From IMG/VR virus record IMGVR_UViG_3300048008_000449, positions 1-64,000 of that record: a DNA stretch of 64,000 nt; one strand, written 5' to 3'. Below, one piece after another: positions 42,547 to 50,447 of this stretch. The position numbers and the translations under genes are program-made. The DNA is from a virus. Positions within the stretch are counted from its first letter, which is position 1. The number at the start of each line of letters is the position of its first letter. A model generated the notes under the pieces. That model was not told the origin of the DNA and made no database searches. It saw only the letters and a program-made list of their open reading frames with translations.

Positions 42547-42819
42547 TTAGATAGTTTCTTCTGAAATAACAGTTGAAGTATAGTTTCTATCTTCTATTTC
42601 TGATGCAAACGCTTCTCTGTGAGCAGTAGCGTTAGCTTCGTCAATATAAGTTAAAACAATACGTACACCGTTACCAGCTTCATTCACGTCCATAGTTCCA
42701 GCAGTAATATACTGATCATTATACAATCCGCATCTACCATGTTCTGCAATCCATTCTTCAATGTTTGCATAAGTATTTGAATTGTTAGTGACTAGATCTG
42801 CAGTTTTTCTAAAAGCCAT
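42547..42819 (-). CDS. Hypothetical protein
   Basis: A 90-residue protein starting at the ATG at 42819, after AGGAG. Short beta pattern with GVRIVLTYIDEANATAHREAF. No family recognised. First gene of the minus-strand operon that includes the desaturase, behind a divergent promoter pair. Confidence 0.6.
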   Translation of the reverse strand: MAFRKTADLVTNNSNTYANIEEWIAEHGRCGLYNDQYITAGTMDVNEAGNGVRIVLTYIDEANATAHREAFASEIEDRNYTSTVISEETI

Positions 42820-42855
42820 TTGTTTTCTCCTCACATCTTCTGATGTATTTCTATT

Positions 42856-42884
42856 ATATTACATTATTTATGACATTATGTCAA
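42856..42884 (-). promoter_or_regulatory. Early sigma70-type promoter (minus) overlapped by a late motif
   Basis: Minus strand TTGACA, 17-base spacer, TAATAT. The spacer itself contains CATAAATAA (42865-42871), an ATAAATA late-type motif. The two could act as alternating early and late promoters for the gene at 42819 and the desaturase operon. Confidence 0.6.
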
Positions 42885-42891
42885 TCAGATC

Positions 42892-42919
42892 TTGACAGAT
42901 AAATAAGTATGTATATAAT
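42892..42919 (+). promoter_or_regulatory. Early sigma70-type promoter (plus) overlapped by a late motif
   Basis: TTGACA, 16-base spacer, TATAAT. The spacer contains GATAAATAA (42899-42905), an ATAAATA motif. The predicted start is at about 42926, exactly the ATG of the next gene, so the mRNA should be leaderless. Confidence 0.65.
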
Positions 42920-42925
42920 AGTAAC

Positions 42926-43438
42926 ATGCTAGTAAAACAAGATCCAGGTAAAAGAGACATAGAATTCTTCGGTTATATATGCGAAGATATGGGCTATATG
43001 AACAATGCTAATTTAGATGCAATGAAATATGATTGGTGTAAGAAGCACAACGGCGAATGGTGGGCGGCTTATCACAATGATGTAATTGTATCAATGGCGG
43101 GTTGTCATAAGTTTCATGATGGTCATAGAATGTTGTTCAGGGGAGTACAAACAATGCCTGCACAGACTGGATTAAGTAAAAATCATATGACTAGTATTCC
43201 ATGGAAATGGATATTACCTGAGCAAATAAAATGGGCTCAAAGTTCAGAAGAACAGCCTGCATATATTACAACAAATGTTGAGAATGATGCAAGTGGAAAA
43301 ATGAATAGAACAGATAGATTATTTCATCTGTTAGCTAAACAAGGAATAGTAAGTTTTTATACTGAAGAAGAAATATACGGAACAAAACAATCAGTATGGA
43401 AATTAAACTTAGAAAAATATTATGAAACATTGGTTTGA
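42926..43438 (+). CDS. GNAT-like protein (tentative)
   Basis: A 170-residue protein whose strand pattern (WWAAYHNDVIVSMAGCHKF, AYITTNVENDASGKMNRTDRLFHLLAKQGIV) resembles a GNAT acyltransferase, with the C-terminal helix and strand where acetyl-CoA would sit. Key glycine residues are not certain. First gene of the plus-strand island 42926-45800 and probably leaderless. Confidence 0.5.
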   Translation: MLVKQDPGKRDIEFFGYICEDMGYMNNANLDAMKYDWCKKHNGEWWAAYHNDVIVSMAGCHKFHDGHRMLFRGVQTMPAQTGLSKNHMTSIPWKWILPEQIKWAQSSEEQPAYITTNVENDASGKMNRTDRLFHLLAKQGIVSFYTEEEIYGTKQSVWKLNLEKYYETLV

Positions 43439-43712
43439 TTGGAAACATTTAAGAGTAGCAGAATATCTAAATGGAACAAAACGTGATAATGCTATTGTGC
43501 TTTACTTTAAGCACATGTACATAGGTTTTAGAGAAGCAGGTAAACAGTTGTTTATGTGTATTGCTAGTATCATACATGCAATATTTCCTCCATTATTTAA
43601 TTTTAAATTATTAGAAATGGTAATTAATCAAGCAATAGGATTACACAAGTTTTTGCCTCAACATCCAGACTGGAAGAAATTAAAAGATGAACTTAATAAA
43701 AATAATAAATGA
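43422..43712 (+). CDS. DUF6356-like small membrane protein
   Basis: A 96-residue protein with the layout of DUF6356 proteins as I remember them: an N-terminal VAEYLNGTKRDNAIVLYFKHMYIGFREAGKQLF segment, a hydrophobic span (LFMCIASIIHAIFPPLFNF) and a HxxLP.HP end. The family has no assigned function. Overlaps the preceding gene by 17 bases and the adenylation domain by 26. Confidence 0.55.
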   Translation: MKHWFDWKHLRVAEYLNGTKRDNAIVLYFKHMYIGFREAGKQLFMCIASIIHAIFPPLFNFKLLEMVINQAIGLHKFLPQHPDWKKLKDELNKNNK

Positions 43713-44364
43713 TGGCACAACAATTAATACTAGCGGAACTACTGGTCCAAGTAAACCAATTTGGCAAAGTGCTGAAAAGATATACTTTGCAAATAGAGCC
43801 GCAGTAAAATGTCAGAAGTTAAATAAGTTTAGTAAAGTATATACAGTATGTACATTAGATCACGCAGGTGGATTATTTGCACAAACAATACCAGCTATAG
43901 CAGTTGATGCAGACGTATATATAGAACCATTTAATGCATTTACTTGGGTTAAAAAAATTATGGACTATACACATTCGCACCTAACACCTAATATGGCTAG
44001 AGCTGTTATGGCTACTAAAACATTTAGTAAACTTGATTTAACTGGCATAACAATTATGTGTGGAAGTGATAGAGTGCATAGTAGTATTATTAAAGCATTT
44101 ATAGCACAAGGTGCTACGTTTATTGCCAATTGGGGCATGAGTGAAGTAGGACCAGTTGCTATTAACAAAACATTTAACAAAGGTGATGTTGTAGATCATA
44201 CAGAAAGTATTATGGGAGATACAACCTATTGTGAAACTAAAATTGTAGATGGAGAGTTATATGTCAAAGGATATATTTGTGTATATGATGATTGGTTTGC
44301 AACAGGCGACTTAGTAGAATACAAGGATGATATTTACTGGTACCTAGGGAGAAAAAATGCGTAA
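43687..44364 (+). CDS. Minimal adenylate-forming (ANL) domain protein
   Basis: A 225-residue reduced adenylation domain. NTSGTTGPSKPI is the phosphate-binding loop (A3), NWGMSEVGP the A5 aromatic/acidic motif, and WFATGDLVEYKDDIYWYLGRKN the A7/A8 region. About half of a normal ANL protein (500 or more residues) is missing, including the N-terminal subdomain and the C-terminal lid. If active it would adenylate a carboxylic acid, needing partner proteins. It sits between a DUF6356 protein and two sulfotransferase-like genes. Confidence 0.82.
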   Translation: MNLIKIINDGTTINTSGTTGPSKPIWQSAEKIYFANRAAVKCQKLNKFSKVYTVCTLDHAGGLFAQTIPAIAVDADVYIEPFNAFTWVKKIMDYTHSHLTPNMARAVMATKTFSKLDLTGITIMCGSDRVHSSIIKAFIAQGATFIANWGMSEVGPVAINKTFNKGDVVDHTESIMGDTTYCETKIVDGELYVKGYICVYDDWFATGDLVEYKDDIYWYLGRKNA

Positions 44365-45112
44365 GCTAGAAAACAAACATGTATTTGTTAGCTTTGAACC
44401 AGGAGCAAGTGGACATAGACTAGCAAGAGTATTAGCTACCATGCCATGTATGCATTGGTATAGCTGTGAAGAAAATGGAATTAATCCATGGAATGTTGGC
44501 AAAGTAAATGATTATAGTGGACAACGTAAAACAAGTAGATACCATTTTGATCGTATAACACCAAAAGGTAAATTGCCGCCAACACATGATTATGTAGAAA
44601 AGTATCTTCCTAATGAGAAACAATATTATAAATTGTTTGATCAATTATTTAAAGAGAATGGTGGAGAAGATATTATCAATGATGGTAAGCGTGTGTTATA
44701 TTGTACACATAGTATGCCTAATAAGATATTAGAATACTTTCCTAACAGTATTGTTTTTAATATTATACATGATCCAAAAACTATAACAGATCGTTACATG
44801 CAGACTACTGCAAAGTTTCCTGGATATGTAAAGCATTATGGTGTAGTGCCAGAAGATAATGAATATTTACAATTTTTAAAAATATTACATTCAAGAAAGA
44901 ATGATTTAACTGTAGCAGACATATGGGCATTTGAACGTAAGAAAAAATTCTATTCAGAAGCATTAGAAGAAAAACTTAAAAAAGAAATATATGCTAAGAT
45001 GTTTTCAAATAGTATTTTTAGGAAAGCAATAGACGATCCTAGAGTGTTTAACACTACAACAAAGTTTAATTATAAAGAAATAAAAAGGTATTTAGATGAT
45101 AGACTTCAGTAA
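44357..45112 (+). CDS. Sulfotransferase-like protein (tentative)
   Basis: A 251-residue protein with GGGAG before the ATG. It starts with a strand and Gly-rich turn (HVFVSFEPGASGHRLARVLA) placed like the PAPS-binding loop of sulfotransferases. SIVFNIIHDPKTITDRYMQ resembles the 3'-phosphate-binding strand-helix. It overlaps both neighbours by 8-17 bases. Fold assignment is by pattern only. Confidence 0.55.
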   Translation: MRKLENKHVFVSFEPGASGHRLARVLATMPCMHWYSCEENGINPWNVGKVNDYSGQRKTSRYHFDRITPKGKLPPTHDYVEKYLPNEKQYYKLFDQLFKENGGEDIINDGKRVLYCTHSMPNKILEYFPNSIVFNIIHDPKTITDRYMQTTAKFPGYVKHYGVVPEDNEYLQFLKILHSRKNDLTVADIWAFERKKKFYSEALEEKLKKEIYAKMFSNSIFRKAIDDPRVFNTTTKFNYKEIKRYLDDRLQ

Positions 45113-45800
45113 CGTAATTTTTATAACTGGTGCACCTGGTAGTAAATGGAGTGCGGTTAGTTGGGTGTTAAGTGAATCACCATTTCTTAATGTAAGTATT
45201 ACAGATAGAACAGAAGAAAGATTAATGGTACACGATGCCATCTATGGTGGAGTAAGACACACGGGTGTTTACTTTGGACCAGGAAATGAACTTGGAAAGC
45301 AATTTCATAAAATTAATACACTTACAAGACAAGAAGTTTTTGATGAAATTAAACAAGCATGGGCAGAATGGGATGAAGAAAAAACTTACATTGTACGTTG
45401 TCATCAATTCATTTATAATTGGGATTGGATGATTGAAAACTTTCCAGAAGCAAAGTTTGTTACTGTATCCAGGCCTCCTGAAATGTGTGTACAAGGTTGG
45501 ACTAGTGTAGGTGGAATTGATACTCCATATCCACATTATAAAGAGTTTTACAAAACACAAGAAAATGCAATAGAACAAATTAAACTAGAATCAAGATTAG
45601 CACATAAAGCATTTCATGATCATCACATGGATGTTCATGTTGCAAGTCCTGGTCATTTCTTTAAAGAATTTTTATTAGATCCAGAACCAGAAACTGGACT
45701 AGATAGATATATTAAACATTTAGAAGGATATAATTGGGGTGCTAAAGATCCGCTTATGCAGTTAAAACATGACGTGTTGATCGGCTACCTAAATTTCTAA
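45096..45800 (+). CDS. Sulfotransferase-like protein
   Basis: A 234-residue protein. VIFITGAPGSKWSAVSWVL is a typical PAPS-loop (strand, G-x-x-G-S-K-W) and YIVRCHQF and AKFVTVSRPPEMCVQGW fit the later strand and the R-[DP]-P-x-x-x-x-x-S 3'-phosphate motif of sulfotransferases. It would transfer sulfate to a sugar or lipid. Its end overlaps the convergent gene at 45754 by 47 bases. Confidence 0.7.
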   Translation: MIDFSNVIFITGAPGSKWSAVSWVLSESPFLNVSITDRTEERLMVHDAIYGGVRHTGVYFGPGNELGKQFHKINTLTRQEVFDEIKQAWAEWDEEKTYIVRCHQFIYNWDWMIENFPEAKFVTVSRPPEMCVQGWTSVGGIDTPYPHYKEFYKTQENAIEQIKLESRLAHKAFHDHHMDVHVASPGHFFKEFLLDPEPETGLDRYIKHLEGYNWGAKDPLMQLKHDVLIGYLNF

Positions 45801-46629
45801 TAACATCAACAACTTTATCTTTTTCAAAGTTAAATTGACACGATCCAATTTGGATATGATCATTTCTTAAATCTTCCCAAGCATCAATAACATAACTTCT
45901 CCAAGAAGACTTGTGGTCTAAAAATTCATCACCTTCACTGAATCTCATAAATTTCCAATCAGTATCTGTATTGATATGTTTCCATTGCCATTCGTGATCG
46001 TAATGATGTGTTCTTATACAATCATTTTCAGTTTTTGGAAACGCTGAATATGTTTCTATTCCTAGTTTAATTGGAACACCTGTACTCCACATTTGAAACT
46101 CTTTATATGCTTCGTACTTGGTTGTTATTTTAAAACATTCACCTGGTGGAATAAATGCAGGTTCATCGAAATGAGTATATATACATTTAATACTTTCAAA
46201 TCCACATAACCATAATGCAATAAGTCTTCCACTACCTGGATGTACTCTATATCTATTAAACCAAGGTTCGTGTATAATTTGTGGATAGAATCTTAATTCT
46301 TCGTATTGTATACATTCAGTAAGATAAAATATTTTACTAACATCTTCCATAACATCTCTATCTTGCATATCATTATTTGTTACTTCGGATTCGTGGAATT
46401 CTAAGATTTGTTCAAATGGTAAACTTCTAAAATATTCTAACATCCTAACAATTTCGTACATAGGGTTATGTAGTATATCCCAATTGACGTAACTAGACGC
46501 AAGATAACCGCCCTTACGCTCGTGATCGTTTATCCAATGTTGTAACATATAGTCTTGTGCAAGATCTTTTAAACCTGGGTAATATCGTGGGTCTACTGGC
46601 ATAGTATACCAGCCATATTGGTATGCCAT
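45754..46629 (-). CDS. Unknown protein
   Basis: A 291-residue protein. There is no recognisable motif; notable segments are RYRVHPGSGRLIALWLCGF and THFDEPAFIPPGECF in the middle, and many His, Trp and Tyr residues (YDHEWQWKHINTD). An ATG at 46602 is an alternative start. It overlaps the SGNH-like gene upstream by 10-37 bases and the convergent gene downstream by 47 bases. No signal peptide. Confidence 0.65.
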   Translation of the reverse strand: MAYQYGWYTMPVDPRYYPGLKDLAQDYMLQHWINDHERKGGYLASSYVNWDILHNPMYEIVRMLEYFRSLPFEQILEFHESEVTNNDMQDRDVMEDVSKIFYLTECIQYEELRFYPQIIHEPWFNRYRVHPGSGRLIALWLCGFESIKCIYTHFDEPAFIPPGECFKITTKYEAYKEFQMWSTGVPIKLGIETYSAFPKTENDCIRTHHYDHEWQWKHINTDTDWKFMRFSEGDEFLDHKSSWRSYVIDAWEDLRNDHIQIGSCQFNFEKDKVVDVIRNLGSRSTRHVLTA

Positions 46630-47300
46630 TCTTCACCAGGATGATCATCATCTCTAGCTTTAGAGAATTCTTCTTTTGATAATGTGTTTATTGTACATTG
46701 ATGTAATTCTATATTATTAGCTTTACAAAAATATTCTACTAACTGTTTGTTCTTTTGATAATTATATTCGTCTGCTTTATCATTCATTAATGTTGCATAC
46801 GAACTTATCCACGTTGGTGATTTTAATTCTTGTCTAATTGCTTGTTTTGATAAATTTTTAAACTTATGAAGACCGCCGTCATCTTCTATATGTTCTCGTC
46901 TTTCTTTAAAAGTCCACATCACATATATATGTTTTGGATTAAATGTTTTACAATAAGAAATAGCTAGCCTTGCTATTTTATCATTACTAGCACCATTCTG
47001 TCCAAGATTTGTTACGTCTATTAACTGAGGCCAGCAAGTGTTTACTCCATAACCAAATGTATAACTACAACCAAATGCCGCATCAACGTTTTCATCAGGA
47101 ACTATTTCACCTCTATAACGCCAATCATTAATATAATATTCAACACTATCTTCAGTATAGCCATTGGCTATTCCTTGTTCTTTTTCTCCGTCATCTAACC
47201 AATTTCTTTTACCAGGATTATCATGGCCTAGTGTAAAAACACTAAACCATTTGTCTGTAAGATATCGAGATTCTTGAAACTGTTCTGGAAGTCTTTTCAA
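46593..47300 (-). CDS. SGNH-hydrolase-like protein
   Basis: A 235-residue protein. AAFGCSYTFGYGV (block I-like GxS), NLGQNGASNDKIARL (blocks II and III with Gly and Asn), IYVMWTFKERREH, and EWHTNMAG near the end (His) fit the SGNH fold. It is the fourth such protein in the window (with 21447, 22493, 37822) but not close to the first two. One base separates it from the peptidoglycan hydrolase gene. Confidence 0.68.
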   Translation of the reverse strand: MKRLPEQFQESRYLTDKWFSVFTLGHDNPGKRNWLDDGEKEQGIANGYTEDSVEYYINDWRYRGEIVPDENVDAAFGCSYTFGYGVNTCWPQLIDVTNLGQNGASNDKIARLAISYCKTFNPKHIYVMWTFKERREHIEDDGGLHKFKNLSKQAIRQELKSPTWISSYATLMNDKADEYNYQKNKQLVEYFCKANNIELHQCTINTLSKEEFSKARDDDHPGEEWHTNMAGILCQ

Positions 47301-47963
47301 TTATTGTCCCCAACGATAGAATATATGAGTACCTACTTGTGTAATCCTTGCCATACCTCTATCATTAATCCAATTTGGTTTTACATAATCTGCATGATAA
47401 TGTGTTGCACCTTCAGTAATGTCTACTGTAAATGTTTGGTCACCATATACACCAGTACTTATGTCAAGTACTAACTTAGCAATATCTGTAGCAAGATAAA
47501 CTGCTTCTTCGTTGTACATTATATCAGCTTTACCATCACAGTACCAACTGAATTGACATTTGTTTTTGATAGGAAAATATACTGCATCATTTTCATCTGG
47601 AGTCTGCTTAGTTTTCCAACTTTCTTTAACAGGTCCTTGATGTACTACACCACAAACTGTATCTGGATAACGTGGATCTGAAACACGATTCATAACAACC
47701 ATTGTAGTTGCATACATTCCTGCATAACCATCGTTACGTGCTTCAAAATACATATTTTCAACTAGACATTGTAAATCGTATTTGTCATATGGACCTTCAA
47801 GGAAAGTATCCATTAAGTATGCATCCGAGTCAAGTACTTCGTATTCTGGAAGTACACCTGTTGTATCAGCTTTAGCTGGCCATATACCAGTTGCAAAAAA
47901 GCCTATTGACATAACAACTGCTACGTTCATAAAAGTTCCGATAATGTTAGCTAGTACTCTCAT
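47301..47963 (-). CDS. SleB-like cell wall hydrolase with N-terminal membrane signal
   Basis: A 220-residue protein. An N-terminal hydrophobic segment (MNVAVVMSIGFFATGIWPAKA) is a signal peptide or signal-arrest anchor. The rest matches the SleB/CwlJ Hydrolase_2 domain: CLVENMYFEARNDGYAGM, VVMNRVSDPRYPDTVCGVV, CQFSWYCDG, THYHADYVKPNW and GTHIFYRW. The catalytic Glu is that of the FEAR segment. It would cleave peptidoglycan glycan strands and is a candidate endolysin. Own early-type promoter upstream with an inverted repeat. Confidence 0.88.
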   Translation of the reverse strand: MRVLANIIGTFMNVAVVMSIGFFATGIWPAKADTTGVLPEYEVLDSDAYLMDTFLEGPYDKYDLQCLVENMYFEARNDGYAGMYATTMVVMNRVSDPRYPDTVCGVVHQGPVKESWKTKQTPDENDAVYFPIKNKCQFSWYCDGKADIMYNEEAVYLATDIAKLVLDISTGVYGDQTFTVDITEGATHYHADYVKPNWINDRGMARITQVGTHIFYRWGQ

Positions 47964-47997
47964 ATTTCTGCCTCTTTCTTTGTTAATTTATACACAT

Positions 47998-48026
47998 ATT
48001 ATAGCAAGATATCTTGGTGTTGTCAA
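47998..48026 (-). promoter_or_regulatory. Early sigma70-type promoter with perfect palindrome
   Basis: Minus strand TTGACA, 17-base spacer, TATAAT. The spacer holds the perfect 12-base palindrome CAAGATATCTTG (48005-48016), same place and nearly same sequence as in the promoter at 25419. Predicted start about 47991, leader 28 bases with AGAGG. Confidence 0.82.
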
Positions 48027-48029
48027 CCT

Positions 48030-48203
48030 TTATTCTTCTATTTCTGGTTTTTCTAGGCATACAAATACGTTGGAAGTATTGGACTTTTCACTAGAGACAA
48101 CTAAACTTGCAACTTGACATGATTTTTCATCAGCAAATTGACCTATTTCGATTACTTTATAACTGCCTTGGGCTGTAAGCATTACCAACACCAGAAACCA
48201 CAT
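48030..48203 (-). CDS. Small secreted or lipoprotein-like protein
   Basis: A 57-residue frame whose ATG overlaps the previous stop (TAATG). The first 13 residues are hydrophobic (MWFLVLVMLTAQG) like a short signal peptide; two Cys follow (SCQVASL, VFVCLEK), so an exported disulfide-bonded peptide is possible. It lies just upstream of the endolysin promoter and ends on its -35. Could be a lysis accessory, but no motif proves this. Confidence 0.6.
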   Translation of the reverse strand: MWFLVLVMLTAQGSYKVIEIGQFADEKSCQVASLVVSSEKSNTSNVFVCLEKPEIEE

Positions 48204-48679
48204 TAGATGTATTCCTTTTTGTTATCTGTAACTTTCATTACACATTTACCTTTAGTAAGATTATCAATATTACCAACAAACTTACCAACTAGGTGTTCAT
48301 ATTTAGTTCCTTTTTGAAACCCACCAACAATGTAGCCTCGTTTCATATACCAGTCTCCTGATTTACCTTTACGAATAACATTATCTAAATACAATGTATC
48401 TTGTCCTTCAGGATCATATCTTTTTTGATCCTTAACATACTCTGATTCATAATCATCTTCAACTGCGGTAACATCAAATATTGTTTCTTCAAACATTTCA
48501 TTTGTAACAGTAATAAGATCAGCAACTTCGTATGCAACATCAATATGCTCACCGGGTGCTTCTACAATATATCTTGAACCACTTTTGTTTTTCCAATATG
48601 GGCTATCTACACCATGCTTATAATCATCATCGTGTGCGGCATAGTTTTCTCTAACTTGAGTTTCAATTAAGTATTTCAT
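48203..48679 (-). CDS. Hypothetical protein
   Basis: A 158-residue protein starting at the ATG at 48679 after AAAGGAG. Mixed alpha/beta with charged regions; SGDWYMKRGYIVGGFQKGTKYEHLVGKFVGNIDNL near the C-terminus is a possible small beta-barrel. No family recognised. Coupled to genes on both sides by TAATG overlaps, in an operon that starts at the 49060 promoter. Confidence 0.65.
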   Translation of the reverse strand: MKYLIETQVRENYAAHDDDYKHGVDSPYWKNKSGSRYIVEAPGEHIDVAYEVADLITVTNEMFEETIFDVTAVEDDYESEYVKDQKRYDPEGQDTLYLDNVIRKGKSGDWYMKRGYIVGGFQKGTKYEHLVGKFVGNIDNLTKGKCVMKVTDNKKEYI

Positions 48680-49026
48680 TATACAGTCTCCTTTACTGTT
48701 AAAGTTATGTTTTGTTCTGCACATGCATCATAAATCTTCTGTTCCATAATAGGAGCAATTACACGTTCAATTTGATCAAAATCACCTGGGTGGTGATAAT
48801 CACCTTGACTAAAAGGTAACATTAAATCATGTTTTTGTAAACCCATGCATTTTAAACTTTTACCTTTGTTTCCTAAACCATTATTAAAGATATCATGTAC
48901 AACGTTTTGTGCTTTACGAAACTGATCTAGTTTACGATTCTTAACAGGATTAACACAAGGACCATCTAATGGAATTAACTCATTAAGTGCATCTACTGCT
49001 GGTTCTAAATTTTTACATACCCACAT
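48679..49026 (-). CDS. Hypothetical protein
   Basis: A 115-residue protein from the ATG at 49026, behind AGGAG. Helical, with KLDQFRKAQNVVHDIFNNGLGNKGKSLKCMGLQKHDLMLPF. No family recognised. First gene of an early operon. Confidence 0.65.
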   Translation of the reverse strand: MWVCKNLEPAVDALNELIPLDGPCVNPVKNRKLDQFRKAQNVVHDIFNNGLGNKGKSLKCMGLQKHDLMLPFSQGDYHHPGDFDQIERVIAPIMEQKIYDACAEQNITLTVKETV

Positions 49027-49059
49027 ATTATATCTCCTAATTTCTAACTTTATATATAC

Positions 49060-49088
49060 AGTATACAGTAAGATATCTTGCTTGTCAA
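49060..49088 (-). promoter_or_regulatory. Early sigma70-type promoter with inverted repeat
   Basis: Minus strand TTGACA, 17-base spacer, TATACT, with the palindrome AAGATATCTT (49070-49079) in the spacer, three bases from the -35. Related to the repeats at 25419, 47998 and 51040. Confidence 0.75.
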
Positions 49089-49111
49089 CCAGATAAAACA
49101 AAAAAAGTCAT

Positions 49112-49138
49112 AAAAAAACCCTTATAAAACAAGGGTTT
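49112..49138 (-). terminator. Factor-independent terminator
   Basis: Minus-strand stem AAACCCTT / AAGGGTTT with a 7-base loop and a run of seven T. It ends the phosphate permease transcript. Confidence 0.8.
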
Positions 49139-49157
49139 TTAAATTAATTTAATTTTT

Positions 49158-50117
49158 TTATAGTCCGTTTGGAACAATAATGTAATGAATTGATAAAACT
49201 ACACCCACAGATGCACCTAGTCCAATCATCATTTTAAAGAAGTCTTTTGTTACCAATGGGAATACACTTTTAAACTTTTCCTTGCCTGTTATAGTTGCCA
49301 TAGCAAGTTCACGTCCACATAGTAGTCCTACAAATACCCATGTTGTTGACATTGGAATATCATTTAGTTCTTTAAAGAAGAACAAGATTAACCAATATAC
49401 ACCATCAATAATTGTGGCACTTCTTACATAACGAGTGTTATGTTTTTCAATTACTATATTTTGTATTTTACCTCCACCTTCACGGAACATAAATGCAAGT
49501 CCTACAACAAAGACAATGCTCACTAGAATCATTAGATCCCATGGAACTTGTCTTGGAAGGAATACTGCAATGTTAGCCATGTCATGACTTAGCCAAGTAA
49601 ACCACAGGAAGCCTGTTGTTACCCATTGTGCTATTCGCCATGCTTTTTTATGTTCTTCTTTAACAGGCTTTGCTTCGTCTAGTAGTTTAGTAACTCCTAT
49701 CCAAATAACGTATGCCGCAACTGCCGCAACTGCATAACCCATCATGCTTTTCATAAGCATCTTCTCTAGTACAAAGGTACTTGCAAAAGCACTTAATACT
49801 AGAAAACTAGTACTAACTGGTACTCCTATACGTGTAAGTATTAATAGTAATCCTGGCGCCATAGCATGGTACCATTGTATCTCTTGAAATGGAATTTTGT
49901 TTAATCGTCCGTAACTAATATCTCCGCCATTAGTGTACCAACCATACCATAATGTATAAAGGAGAACTGCTGACGCCGCTCCCCACATTACTTTCCAATT
50001 GAATTTTTCGTTGTTTGATGCAATCCAAGTACCAAGAGTTTGTACTGAATCATTTGCAATTACTGAATAGCCGGCAAATAGAAATCCTATTGCCATCCAT
50101 AGTGTGAGTGCGTCCAT
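49158..50117 (-). CDS. PiT-family inorganic phosphate permease-like protein
   Basis: A 319-residue protein with eight to nine hydrophobic segments. FAGYSVIANDSVQTLGTWIAS near residue 14 fits the GANDVANSFG signature of PiT (Pho4) transporters, and PVSTSFLVLSAFAS is the second repeat segment. Shorter than full PiT proteins (about 420-500). It would import phosphate. Phage phosphate-acquisition genes are known, but are usually PstS or PhoA; a PiT permease is rare. GGAG precedes the ATG and a terminator follows. Confidence 0.7.
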   Translation of the reverse strand: MDALTLWMAIGFLFAGYSVIANDSVQTLGTWIASNNEKFNWKVMWGAASAVLLYTLWYGWYTNGGDISYGRLNKIPFQEIQWYHAMAPGLLLILTRIGVPVSTSFLVLSAFASTFVLEKMLMKSMMGYAVAAVAAYVIWIGVTKLLDEAKPVKEEHKKAWRIAQWVTTGFLWFTWLSHDMANIAVFLPRQVPWDLMILVSIVFVVGLAFMFREGGGKIQNIVIEKHNTRYVRSATIIDGVYWLILFFFKELNDIPMSTTWVFVGLLCGRELAMATITGKEKFKSVFPLVTKDFFKMMIGLGASVGVVLSIHYIIVPNGL

Positions 50118-50137
50118 AATTTTCTCCTTTATTGCTT

Positions 50138-50181
50138 GACAGCTTTACCCTGTCGCTCACAATGTTAGTTTAATTACTAAC
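50138..50181 (-). other. Two hairpins upstream of the phosphate permease gene
   Basis: On the minus strand, GTTAGT/ACTAAC (50164-50181, 6-base loop) and GACAG/CTGTC (50138-50154, 7-base loop) lie in the 75-base gap before the permease gene. Neither has a long T run. They may be weak terminators or structures in the leader of the permease message. Confidence 0.35.
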
Positions 50182-50192
50182 AAAATTATTTA

Positions 50193-50447
50193 TTAACCCC
50201 AGTCTTTGAAGTTACCATCGTCCTCGTTATCGTCGTAACCTTGTAAATATTCATAAATTTCTTGTGCTGTCATATTAGCTTCTTCAACTTTATCTGAGTT
50301 ATGAGTATCCTCAGTATAATAATGAGGACGTTTCCCACGCCGATAATAACTGTCAGCACTTCCTCTGTCGTATGGCCCACCATGCCGTTGACATGGTGTA
50401 ACTATTTTCTCAACTAATACGTCTATATCATGTCCTAGTTGTTGCAT
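50193..50447 (-). CDS. Hypothetical protein
   Basis: An 84-residue protein from the ATG at 50447 (GGGAT just upstream). MQQLGHDIDVLVEKIVTPC followed by RHGGPYDRGSADSYYRRGKRPHYY, an Arg/Tyr-rich segment, then an acidic end. No known family; it overlaps the previous gene by 13 bases. Earlier in-frame ATG at 50459. Confidence 0.6.
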   Translation of the reverse strand: MQQLGHDIDVLVEKIVTPCQRHGGPYDRGSADSYYRRGKRPHYYTEDTHNSDKVEEANMTAQEIYEYLQGYDDNEDDGNFKDWG

